Shown here piece by piece: positions 9,633 to 16,632 of a stretch of DNA of 36,616 nucleotides. The position numbers and the translations under genes were made by a program. The DNA comes from Planctomycetota bacterium. GTDB taxonomy: Bacteria > Planctomycetota > Phycisphaerae > SM23-33. Under the pieces are notes generated by a model, which had not been told where the DNA came from, searched no databases, and saw nothing but the letters and a program-made list of their open reading frames with translations. Where the stretch lies: NCBI GenBank assembly GCA_012729725.1, contig JAAYCO010000069.1, positions 1 to 36,616 on the forward strand. The letters run 5' to 3'. Positions within the stretch are counted from its first letter, which is position 1. Each line of letters opens with the position of its first letter.

Positions 9633-10067
9633 ATGAAGATTGGATTGGCGAGCGACCACGGCGGCTTCGAGTACAAGGAACGCATCGCGGCGTTTCTCAA
9701 GAAGGCAGGGCATGACGTTAAGGATTTCGGCACATTCAGCAATGAATCCTGCGATTATCCCAAGTTCATCCATCCCTGCGCCAAGGCCGTCGCCGCCGGC
9801 GAGGTCGAGCGCGGCATAATCCTGGGCGGTTCAGGCAACGGCGAGGCGATAGTCGCCAACCGCGTTCGCGGCATCAGGGCTGCCGTCTGCTGGGACAACC
9901 GCTCCGCCAGATACTGCCGTCAGCACAACGACGCCAACATCGTCTCGCTTGGCCAGCGCATGATGTCGATCGAACAGGCGCTTGAGATTGTCGAGATATT
10001 CCTTGCCACCCCCTTCGACGGCGGCAGGCACGAGAAGCGAATCAGGCAGATCGACGAATTGAGCTGA
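9633..10067 (+). CDS. rpiB: Ribose-5-phosphate isomerase B (RpiB/LacAB family)
   Basis: A 144-aa RpiB-family sugar-phosphate isomerase that interconverts ribose 5-phosphate and ribulose 5-phosphate in the non-oxidative pentose phosphate pathway. The protein opens KIGLASDHGGFEYKE, with the conserved SDHGG. The active-site loop is GGSGNGEAIVANRVRGIRAA (about 66-85). Enzymes of the E. coli type have CGTGIG here with a catalytic Cys. This protein lacks that Cys and has the Glu found in mycobacterial-type RpiB. RQHNDANIVSLGQR is also conserved. ATG 9633 has GGAG six bases upstream; the frame is open six codons earlier. The gene is convergent with 10070-10453, and the two stop codons are separated by two bases. 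Confidence 0.93.
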   Translation: MKIGLASDHGGFEYKERIAAFLKKAGHDVKDFGTFSNESCDYPKFIHPCAKAVAAGEVERGIILGGSGNGEAIVANRVRGIRAAVCWDNRSARYCRQHNDANIVSLGQRMMSIEQALEIVEIFLATPFDGGRHEKRIRQIDELS

Positions 10068-10069
10068 GG

Positions 10070-10453
10070 CTACTGCTCGAGGGCGGGGACGATTTCCAGG
10101 CGGTCGATAGATATGCGGACGTATTTGCCGACGAGCGACTCGTCGTTGGTCCAGTTGGCGTCTTCCATCTTCAGCAGGCCGAAGTCTATCACGACCGGCA
10201 TGATGCTCTCCACCCTGCCGTATCCAACGTAGCACCAGTCGCGGACGTGATCGATGGAGCTGCGGCGGGAGGGGTTGCTCCGAGCGGCGTCTTCCCATGA
10301 AACGGGTTCGTCAGTCACGTACACGAACCGGGCCGACTCGATAAGACCGGGCGGGCATCGCTTCTGGCGAGTGCTGATACCGTCGCACACAACAAAAAGC
10401 CTGCCGTCCACCCAGACCTCGGCTTGCTTGCCCAGGCCGGCGGTTTGTTCCAT
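10070..10453 (-). CDS. Conserved-looking hypothetical protein
   Basis: This protein of about 127 aa is not one I recognise. It is soluble and has no signal peptide or membrane segment. The N-terminal part reads as beta strands (KQAEVWVDGRLFVVCDG), the centre holds ARFVYVTDEPVSWEDAAR, and the C-terminus has GYGRVESIMPVVIDFGLL and VGKYVRISIDRLEIV, suggesting a mostly beta fold. It begins 19 nt after the dapL stop (7 nt if the upstream TTG at 10465 is used). It is the last gene of the trpS-scpA-ridA-dapL operon and converges on rpiB. Codon use resembles that of its neighbours. No function is assigned. Confidence 0.7.
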   Translation of the reverse strand: MEQTAGLGKQAEVWVDGRLFVVCDGISTRQKRCPPGLIESARFVYVTDEPVSWEDAARSNPSRRSSIDHVRDWCYVGYGRVESIMPVVIDFGLLKMEDANWTNDESLVGKYVRISIDRLEIVPALEQ

Positions 10454-10472
10454 CCTGATTTCCAAGGACGGC

Positions 10473-11651
10473 TTACCCCTTCAACTTGACCATTCTATTC
10501 ATGGCCTCGGTGAGAATGTCGTCACTGTAGGTGAGCGAGATTCGGAAGAATCCCTCCCCCCACTGCCCGTAACCCAGGCCGGGGGTAACAACAACGCCCG
10601 CCTTCTCGAGCAGTTCGGTGCAGAACTCAGCGGATGACCCGTTGTAACGCTTTGGGACCGGCGCCCAGACATATATCGTTGCCCTGGGCTTTTCCAACGA
10701 CCAGCCATGAGCGTTGAGAGCGTCAATAACCAAGTCGCGCCGACGGCGGTAGACTTCGTTAACCTTCGGCGTAAGCTCATCAGAAAGATTCAGCGCCCGG
10801 GCCGCTGCGAACTGAATGGCTCGCAGGCTGCCGTTATCGGTGTTGTCCTTGACCAGCCTCAACGACTTGACTGCCGAGGCGTTGCCAACCACGCAGCCGG
10901 CGCGCCAGCCCGTCATATTGAAGCCCTTCGACAACGAGAAGAACTCGACGGCGACTTCATCCGCGCCGGGAACCTGGAGAATGCTCGGCGCCTGGTAGCC
11001 GTCATATACGTTTTCGCTGTATGCGCTGTCGTGGGCGATCAGGATGTTGTGCTTTCGGCCGAACTCCACGGCGCGCTTGAAGAAGTCGAGATCCGCAACG
11101 GCCGTTGTCGGGTTGTTCGGATAGTTGAGCCACAGTATCTTCGCCAGCCTGCACACCTCGGCCGGGATCGAATCAAAATCCACAAGGAAGTTGTTCTCTC
11201 TGAGCAGCGGCGTCTGGTATGTGACCGCGCTTGCGAAGGTGTGGCCGATTGCATACGTGGGGTACCCCGGTGAAGGAGCAATGCCAATGTCGCCAGGATT
11301 GAGTATGCCCATGGCGAACTGGGCGATGGCATCCTTCGAGCCGTTTGTCGTAACAATCTGATCATCAGTCAGGTTTACGTTCCATCTGCGCTTGTAGAAC
11401 GCCTTCACCGCCTGCGGAAACTCAACCGTTGGCACATCACACCCATAGCGGTGACGATTCGGATCGGCAGGATCATTAATCGCACGGGTAAGTTCGTCAA
11501 CCACCGCATCAGGCGTGGGCATATCCGGATCGCCGATGCCCAGCGAGATGACTTTCACGCCGCGTTCTCTGGCGGCCGCTATCTTGCGGCGCAGATCGGC
11601 GAAGAGGTACGGCGGCAATTTCTTGAGACGTTCCGATAGTTGAACTTCCAT
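10473..11651 (-). CDS. dapL: LL-diaminopimelate aminotransferase
   Basis: The 392-aa fold-type I, PLP-dependent aminotransferase is closest to LL-diaminopimelate aminotransferase. That enzyme makes LL-DAP from tetrahydrodipicolinate in one step for lysine and peptidoglycan synthesis. Support includes the start SERLKKLPPYLFADLRRKI, GIGDPDMPTPD, RYGCDVPTVEFPQAV, TTNGSKDAIAQ, PSPGYPTYAIG, LNYPNNPT, and the PLP-lysine motif SLSKGFNMTGWRAG (about 240-253). The Arg that binds the carboxylate is in FFRISLTY near the C-terminus. DapL occurs in plants, Chlamydiae and several bacterial phyla lacking the succinylase route. ridA is upstream by 71 nt, and RidA detoxifies enamines made by PLP enzymes. Another aspartate-type aminotransferase specificity remains possible. 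Confidence 0.85.
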   Translation of the reverse strand: MEVQLSERLKKLPPYLFADLRRKIAAARERGVKVISLGIGDPDMPTPDAVVDELTRAINDPADPNRHRYGCDVPTVEFPQAVKAFYKRRWNVNLTDDQIVTTNGSKDAIAQFAMGILNPGDIGIAPSPGYPTYAIGHTFASAVTYQTPLLRENNFLVDFDSIPAEVCRLAKILWLNYPNNPTTAVADLDFFKRAVEFGRKHNILIAHDSAYSENVYDGYQAPSILQVPGADEVAVEFFSLSKGFNMTGWRAGCVVGNASAVKSLRLVKDNTDNGSLRAIQFAAARALNLSDELTPKVNEVYRRRRDLVIDALNAHGWSLEKPRATIYVWAPVPKRYNGSSAEFCTELLEKAGVVVTPGLGYGQWGEGFFRISLTYSDDILTEAMNRMVKLKG

Positions 11652-11722
11652 CGTTGACTACCTTTCATACTGTCAAAAACAAATACCGGATGTAACACCG
11701 TAATCAACGGGAAGCCTTCGGG

Positions 11723-12181
11723 CTACTGAATTTCCGCGATGATGTCCAATTCGACGGGCACATTCAGCGGCAATTCCGCCACGCCGAGCGCACAGCGCGT
11801 GTGGCGTCCGGCATCTCCAAAAACAGACACCAGCAGATCGCTGGCGCCATTGGCAACCTTGGCTTGCTCTACAAAACCGGCTGCAGAGTTCACAAACACG
11901 TTGAGTCTGACGATTTTCGTGACTGCATCCAGAGAACCGACCAGAGTGCGCAAAGCCGCCAGCGCATTAAGAACTGCCTGACGAGCGCATTGCTGCGCCA
12001 CCTCAAGAGGAACCTCGGCGCCGACTTTGCCAGTCGCAACCGGAGTGCCGCCGCGTATGGGCAGTTGGCCGGCGGTGTAAACCAGATGTCCTGTACGCAC
12101 CGCGGGCAGATAGGACCCTACCGGCTTTGGCGCCGCCGGCAGTTCAAGACCCAGTTCCTGCAACTTTTTCTCATAGCTCAT
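11723..12181 (-). CDS. ridA: RidA family enamine/imine deaminase
   Basis: The 152-aa protein belongs to the RidA/YjgF/UK114 family. Members form trimers and hydrolyse reactive enamine/imine intermediates such as 2-aminoacrylate released by PLP enzymes. Visible blocks are PKPVGSYLPAVRTGHLVYTAGQLP (about 18-41), CARQAVLNALAAL near residue 85, and the C-terminal GRHTRCALGVAELPLNVPVELDIIAEI with the conserved substrate-binding Arg. The N-terminus is longer than in the roughly 130-aa canonical RidA, as in the RidA subgroup with an added N-terminal helix. The start ATG overlaps the end of scpA by 11 bases, with GGAG seven bases upstream inside scpA, so translation is probably coupled. Confidence 0.92.
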   Translation of the reverse strand: MSYEKKLQELGLELPAAPKPVGSYLPAVRTGHLVYTAGQLPIRGGTPVATGKVGAEVPLEVAQQCARQAVLNALAALRTLVGSLDAVTKIVRLNVFVNSAAGFVEQAKVANGASDLLVSVFGDAGRHTRCALGVAELPLNVPVELDIIAEIQ

Positions 12182-13010
12182 GTTCGTGCTCCGCTGGTTG
12201 TTCAGAAGATTCTATCGGCGCTGGGGGCTCGTTGGCAGAGGGCTCTTCCTGAGACTCGGCAGTCGGAGACGTGTCTTCTTCGGGCTTAAGCCTTATGTTG
12301 ATCTCGCCGAAGTTGCTTTCCTGCAAGGCGACAATCTTCTTAAGCCTCACAAGCTCAAGTACTGCAATGAACAGACCCACCAGCTCGGTTCGTCTTGTCC
12401 GGCCCTCGAATATCCGCCTGAATGTCAATGATCCCTCGCGGCTCAGGCGGTCCATAATGTCTTCGGCGTGCAGTTCCACCGGCGTGTCATCGTAGATGAC
12501 CTGGTGCTGGCTGGGCCGCTGGCCGATAGACTCCATGAGCTTGCTGAAGGCTTCAAGCAGATCCCAGACCTGCACATCCTCCAGATCCAGTTCAGTCTGC
12601 CGCGCATCAGGCAGCACGGGCCTTCGTGGATGCCGCATCGACTGTTCTTCGCCCACATCCCGCAGATCTCCGGCGGCATCCTTAAACCGCTTGTACTCAA
12701 GCAACTGCCGCACAAGCTCGGCTCGCGGGTCGATTGCCAGGTCCCCCTCGCTCTCGACGCCTTCTTGAGCATTCTGCTGCACGGGCAACAGCATTCTGGT
12801 TTTGATTTCGAGCAGAGTCGCCGCCATGACCAGGAACTCCCCCGCCATGTTGGGGTCGAGTTGATGAAGCACGTCGACGTACTTAAGGTACTGCTCTGTA
12901 AGGCTTGCGACGGGGATGTCGTATATGTCCACCTCGTCGCGCCGGATAAGGTATAGCAGCAGGTCCAGCGGGCCGTTGTATATATCCAGGTTGACGCGGT
13001 ATTCTTCCAT
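12171..13010 (-). CDS. scpA: Segregation and condensation protein A
   Basis: A 279-aa ScpA, the kleisin subunit of the Smc-ScpA-ScpB complex that condenses and segregates chromosomes. The N-terminus YRVNLDIYNGPLDLLLYLIRRDEVDIYDIPVA is diagnostic. It is followed by the helical segment MAGEFLVMAATLLEIKTRMLLP and a central acidic linker. The C-terminal winged helix (about 175-235) contains TFRRIFEGRTRRTELVGLFIAVLELVRLKKI. The last 40 residues are a low-complexity Glu/Pro/Ser tail. ATG 13010 has GGAAGG directly upstream; an earlier ATG at 13031 overlaps the trpS stop by one base. No scpB gene follows: ridA occupies that place, so ScpB must be elsewhere. Confidence 0.95.
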   Translation of the reverse strand: MEEYRVNLDIYNGPLDLLLYLIRRDEVDIYDIPVASLTEQYLKYVDVLHQLDPNMAGEFLVMAATLLEIKTRMLLPVQQNAQEGVESEGDLAIDPRAELVRQLLEYKRFKDAAGDLRDVGEEQSMRHPRRPVLPDARQTELDLEDVQVWDLLEAFSKLMESIGQRPSQHQVIYDDTPVELHAEDIMDRLSREGSLTFRRIFEGRTRRTELVGLFIAVLELVRLKKIVALQESNFGEINIRLKPEEDTSPTAESQEEPSANEPPAPIESSEQPAEHEHEL

Positions 13011-13030
13011 ATGCCTTCCGATTGGGACCA

Positions 13031-14005
13031 TTAGTGCTTGAGAAGACCGCAGGACTGACGCACTCGCTGCATGGTGGCCTCCGCCACTTCGCGAGCCCGC
13101 CTGCCGCCCTCTGCAAGGACGTCATGCACGTAGGACGGGTCCTTCTCCAGCTCGGTGTATTTCTGGCGGGCGGAGTCAAAACGCTCGTTGATAAGTTCGG
13201 CCAGGCGTTTCTTTGCGTGTCCGTACCCATACCCTCCGGCCCTGTATTTGCCGGCAATCTCCTCGATCTCGGCTGGAGAGGCAAAGAGCTTCAGCAGGGC
13301 GAAGACATTGCACTGATCCGGGCTCTTGGGCGATTCAAGCGGAGTTGAATCGGTCACGATCTGCATGCATCGCTTGTGGGTTTCCTTGGGCGTGGCGAAT
13401 AATTCGATGGTGTTGTTGTAGCTCTTGGACATCTTCTGGCCGTCAATGCCCGGCACAACCGCGACCTCAGGGACAATGTGAGCATCGGGCAGCACCAGGA
13501 CTTCCTGGCCGAAGGTCGAGTTGAACTTGGTCGCCAGATCGCGCGTCATCTCTATGTGCTGCTTCTGGTCGGCGCCAACGGGCACAAGGTTGGCGTCATA
13601 TATGACAATGTCGGCTGCCTGGAGCACCGGGTAGTCAAGCAGCCCCATGCTGGCTGGGAGCCCCTTGGCGATCTTGTCCTTATAACTTGTGCCCTTTTCC
13701 ATCAGGCTCACCGGACAGACGCAGTTAAGAATCCAGCAAAGCTCCGCAACCTGAGGCACATCAGATTGCACAAAGAACGTGCTGCGCTGCGGATCGAGCC
13801 CCAGCGCCAGGTACGCAGCCGCCACATGGAACGTTGCATCTTTCAAGCCCGCCTGATCGTGCATGCTTGTCAGAGCATGGTAATTGGCGATGAAGTAGAA
13901 GCAGGTGTGGCCCTTTTCCTGCAATTCGATGTACTGACGAATGGCGCCAAAATAGTTGCCTACGTGAAGGCGGCCCGAAGGCTGGGTTCCTGAAAGTATC
14001 CTCAT
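13031..14005 (-). CDS. trpS: Tryptophanyl-tRNA synthetase
   Basis: The 324-aa class I aminoacyl-tRNA synthetase charges tRNA-Trp. It starts MRILSGTQPSGRLHVGNYFGA, containing the HIGH-like HVGN signature. The centre has FFVQSDVPQVAELCW, MGLLDYPVLQAADIVIYDANLVPVG and DQKQHIEMTRDLA, and the KMSKS loop is present as GQKMSKSYNN near residue 195. The frame stays open 39 codons upstream, but ATG 14005 is clearly correct: AAGGA lies upstream at a good distance and all family similarity begins there. It heads the operon trpS-scpA-ridA-dapL-unknown and has a recognisable promoter at 14060-14088. Confidence 0.97.
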   Translation of the reverse strand: MRILSGTQPSGRLHVGNYFGAIRQYIELQEKGHTCFYFIANYHALTSMHDQAGLKDATFHVAAAYLALGLDPQRSTFFVQSDVPQVAELCWILNCVCPVSLMEKGTSYKDKIAKGLPASMGLLDYPVLQAADIVIYDANLVPVGADQKQHIEMTRDLATKFNSTFGQEVLVLPDAHIVPEVAVVPGIDGQKMSKSYNNTIELFATPKETHKRCMQIVTDSTPLESPKSPDQCNVFALLKLFASPAEIEEIAGKYRAGGYGYGHAKKRLAELINERFDSARQKYTELEKDPSYVHDVLAEGGRRAREVAEATMQRVRQSCGLLKH

Positions 14006-14059
14006 AGTGTTCCTTAGTACGAAACTCGCGCGCCGTAACAGCGCGGAATTGCCCCGGCA

Positions 14060-14088
14060 AGGATACTGCCGCGAGGCGAATTCTTCAA
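14060..14088 (-). promoter_or_regulatory. Sigma-70 promoter of the trpS-scpA operon
   Basis: On the minus strand TTGAAG (14083-14088) and TATCCT (14060-14065) are separated by exactly 17 nt. The start would be near 14053, giving a leader of about 48 nt. The leader contains a GC-rich stem (CGCGC/GCGCG) before the ribosome binding site. Confidence 0.5.
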
Positions 14089-14134
14089 CGAAGCAGGCGC
14101 ATCGTTTTTTCGCCCGGCCCATGCCCCCGGCTGA

Positions 14135-15334
14135 TCATCGTCTCGGCGGGCCGAAGTCCGCGACACGCCGGCCTATCTGACGCAGGCGATCAAAATCCGC
14201 GCCCGGCGGCGTGGTGTCTGAAATGCCCAGGATCAGACGGTCACCGCAATCGATCTCTCTGAAGAACCCGTCAAGAAACTCATCAAATTGCCTGTCATTC
14301 ATGGACGAGCGCACCAGCGCAATCGACGGAATGCCTCCCATGATCGTTATGCCGGCCGGCTTGAGAACTGCTCGTGACTCCGCAAAAGAAAGCTTCGTCA
14401 TGGGATACGGGCAGACCGAATCGGCAACGTCGATTGAACTCTTTGCATAGTGCTCCAGAAGGCCGGTGTTTTCTCCGTCCGTATGCGTCAGCAGATACTT
14501 GCCTCTCTGGTGAAGCATTTGGCCAAACCGCCCAAGCCAGGGGGCGATGTGATCCCGGAAGAAAGGCGGGTAAGTTATCATTGCATCATAGTTCGCGCCC
14601 AGAAGGTATATCCGGGCCGGGCTGTCAACAGCCACTTCGAGCACTCGCTGCCAATACAGCGCTATGCGTTCCGACAGCCGCTCAAGCTCCGCCTGGTGGT
14701 CGCTCATCGCGTAGAAGAACTGGTCAACGGCCATGAGCTCTCGCTGGATCAGATGCATGGGCGAGGCGGCAAGGCTGATGAAGCCCGTAACCAGCCCGCG
14801 CTGGCCAACCCGCTGGATCATCGAGTTGATGCCGTCATAGTTGGGCTCGACTCGCGCATGCTCGAAGATATAGCCGACGGCGGCATAGTCCTTCACATCC
14901 CGGATGGCCGGTTGCTCCACATGGCTGACCGTTACGCCGGCCTTCCGCATATCCTCGGTGTACCGCACAACCGTGTCGACCATGCCTTCCGGCGTGTGGT
15001 ACTCGGTGCGGATTCGATCTCCATCAGTTGTGACGCGACGCTCCACGCCTTCCAGAACGATGTGATACGGCATGGTCGAAAGATTGTACAAACCCAGAGC
15101 GCGATCAAGTTCCGCTTCGGGAGATGGATCACCCTTGAAGTCGGGAATGACGCAGTGCAACCCGGCATTCAGGACGTCGCAGACATCCTCCAGCGATGCG
15201 TCCTCAAGCCCAGGGGGCATGGTTCGGGCAAGCTGATTGGCGCGGAACCACAGATCAAGCCTCGGAACCCAGGGAATGCGATCCACCGGCCGGCCTTCGA
15301 TTGCGGCAATCATGTCGTCGCGGAAATCCCTCAT
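14135..15334 (-). CDS. Uroporphyrinogen decarboxylase superfamily protein lacking the MtaA zinc ligands
   Basis: A 399-aa member of the URO-D/methylcobamide methyltransferase superfamily, with a predicted TIM barrel. The start MRDFRDDMIAAIEGRPVDRIPWVPRLDLW is typical (R...A..G...DR.P). The strand-end motif that is H-x-C-G in the zinc methyltransferases reads HTDGE here, and the later Cys position falls in ISDTTPPG, so the zinc thiolates are absent. It is therefore unlikely to activate a thiol such as coenzyme M. Many such proteins are uncharacterised. It is too long and divergent to be the haem enzyme HemE. Its ATG overlaps the stop of the upstream superfamily member (ATGA), so the pair is co-translated and may form a complex or act sequentially on one C1 substrate. 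Confidence 0.8.
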   Translation of the reverse strand: MRDFRDDMIAAIEGRPVDRIPWVPRLDLWFRANQLARTMPPGLEDASLEDVCDVLNAGLHCVIPDFKGDPSPEAELDRALGLYNLSTMPYHIVLEGVERRVTTDGDRIRTEYHTPEGMVDTVVRYTEDMRKAGVTVSHVEQPAIRDVKDYAAVGYIFEHARVEPNYDGINSMIQRVGQRGLVTGFISLAASPMHLIQRELMAVDQFFYAMSDHQAELERLSERIALYWQRVLEVAVDSPARIYLLGANYDAMITYPPFFRDHIAPWLGRFGQMLHQRGKYLLTHTDGENTGLLEHYAKSSIDVADSVCPYPMTKLSFAESRAVLKPAGITIMGGIPSIALVRSSMNDRQFDEFLDGFFREIDCGDRLILGISDTTPPGADFDRLRQIGRRVADFGPPRR

Positions 15335-16314
15335 GACGCAACCCCCTCTCGGATGGCCTTAAGGTTTTCAATTGGCGTCAGCAGTGGCACTGCGCATTCA
15401 GGCCCAACGATGTCTATGCCGGCCAAGACGGCCTGTCGCGCCATTGCCGAAATCTCCTGCGGCGAACCGCGCAACAGCGTGTAGTTGCTAACGCCGCCCA
15501 TGAGGGCAAGCCCCGGCCCGGCGAGCGATCGCACCTTTTGTGGCGAGCCGGTCTTGGTGTCATAGTGAAACGAATCAAGCCCTGTTTGAGATATCATGCC
15601 GATCCGGTCTGACGTATCGCCGCAGATGTGCAGGATGACGGGAGCGTTAATCTCCTTCGCCAGGCGTGCGTGGACGGGCTTAAGGAATCTCTCGTAGGAT
15701 GCCGGGCTGCACAAGTCGCGGGTCGCATGGTCGCCCAGCAAAATGCAGTCGGCGCCCGCGTCGATCTGGGCGCGGGCAAACGATATCGTGACCGGCATCA
15801 GAGCTTCCATGATTTGCTCCACGGCAGAGGCATCGTCCATGGTGAGCATGAGGAAGTTTTCCACGCCAAAGTAGTGGTACGCTTGTGTCCACGGGCCAAA
15901 CACCTTACCGCAGACAGCGGTGTCTTCGCCCAGTCGGCTGCGCAACAACCCGATGGCTTTTAGGGGAACCTTGCAGCCGGGCCTGTCGAGAAGGTCGGCG
16001 GGAACGTGGATGTCCTCGATCGAAGAGAAGATGGGCCTGCCGCTTTCGGGCATCTGCTCCGGGCCGCCCCAGTGGACGTTGCATCCCATGGCTGACGCTT
16101 CGTGGCAAACTGAAAACAGCGGCATGACGATGTCCATGCCCAGTTCGGTATACCCCGCAATCGCCAGACGGGCCATAGCCTCCGGCTCCATGTGAGCCTG
16201 CGGAAACCACGTATCCAGTTTCGCCATCAGGTCTTTGCAGACGATGGAGGTGCCCGTGCCAACAACCAGACCGCCCTCGCGGCGAAGCGCTTTTAGAACG
16301 CTACTCCTGCTCAT
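15331..16314 (-). CDS. MtaA/CmuA-type methylcobamide methyltransferase-like protein
   Basis: A 327-aa URO-D superfamily protein that keeps the zinc-site pattern of methylcobamide:thiol methyltransferases. HIC occurs near residue 229 and a second Cys in VGPECAVP, 75 residues after the first (H-x-C-x75-C). MtaA and MtbA use this site to activate coenzyme M; in bacteria such homologues act on other acceptors. Other motifs are GYTELGMDIVMPLFSVCHEASAMGC near the N-terminus, FGPWTQAYHYFGVENFL and GADCILLGDHATRDLCSP. No corrinoid protein or activating ATPase is adjacent. ATG 16314 is preferred: GGAG lies nine bases upstream, and the open frame further upstream looks like a non-coding leader. It overlaps the next gene by four bases. 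The substrate is unknown. Confidence 0.8.
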   Translation of the reverse strand: MSRSSVLKALRREGGLVVGTGTSIVCKDLMAKLDTWFPQAHMEPEAMARLAIAGYTELGMDIVMPLFSVCHEASAMGCNVHWGGPEQMPESGRPIFSSIEDIHVPADLLDRPGCKVPLKAIGLLRSRLGEDTAVCGKVFGPWTQAYHYFGVENFLMLTMDDASAVEQIMEALMPVTISFARAQIDAGADCILLGDHATRDLCSPASYERFLKPVHARLAKEINAPVILHICGDTSDRIGMISQTGLDSFHYDTKTGSPQKVRSLAGPGLALMGGVSNYTLLRGSPQEISAMARQAVLAGIDIVGPECAVPLLTPIENLKAIREGVAS

Positions 16315-16632
16315 TCCAGTGTCTCCTTTCAATTTGTCTTGTCCGCGGCCATAGCTACAGCCGCAGGCATGGAACCCGCCTGCGCCGGCAGACAGGCAGT
16401 TGCATGACGATCGCCCTGAAAGATCAACCTGCTGGTTGTCCAATCAGTCCCACAGCCTTTTCCGATCTGTCGGACAAGGCCGGCGAGACAATTGCAACTG
16501 CAACGGATTGCTACCGCCGGGCAATACCGCGCCAAGCAGATTTTGGCATTACCGCATGCTGGGCCAATTGCACCCTTTCATGAGCCGCGCCGTATTGTAT
16601 ATTGTGCCACGATACTACTTCAGGAGAGCAAT
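16315..16632. other. Divergent gap with structured leader of the MtaA-like gene
   Basis: This 318-nt region between divergent genes has no convincing gene. Near the MtaA-like start it holds successive GC-rich inverted repeats: GCGGC/GCCGC (16345-16349 with 16360-16364) and GCAGGC/GCCTGC (16363-16368 with 16378-16383). The arms overlap by two bases, so the two folds compete. On the plus strand TATATT (16598-16603) is a possible -10 box for the helicase gene. I looked for a cobalamin riboswitch because the downstream gene is B12-related and did not find its conserved boxes. Confidence 0.45.

Noticed and set aside
16492-16632. N-terminal extension of the helicase from 16492
   Set aside because: It has no similarity to the family, and a strong AGGAG precedes the TTG at 16633, where homology begins.
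16315-16632. Cobalamin riboswitch for the MtaA-like gene
   Set aside because: I looked for the B12 box and the other conserved segments and did not find them; only simple inverted repeats are seen.
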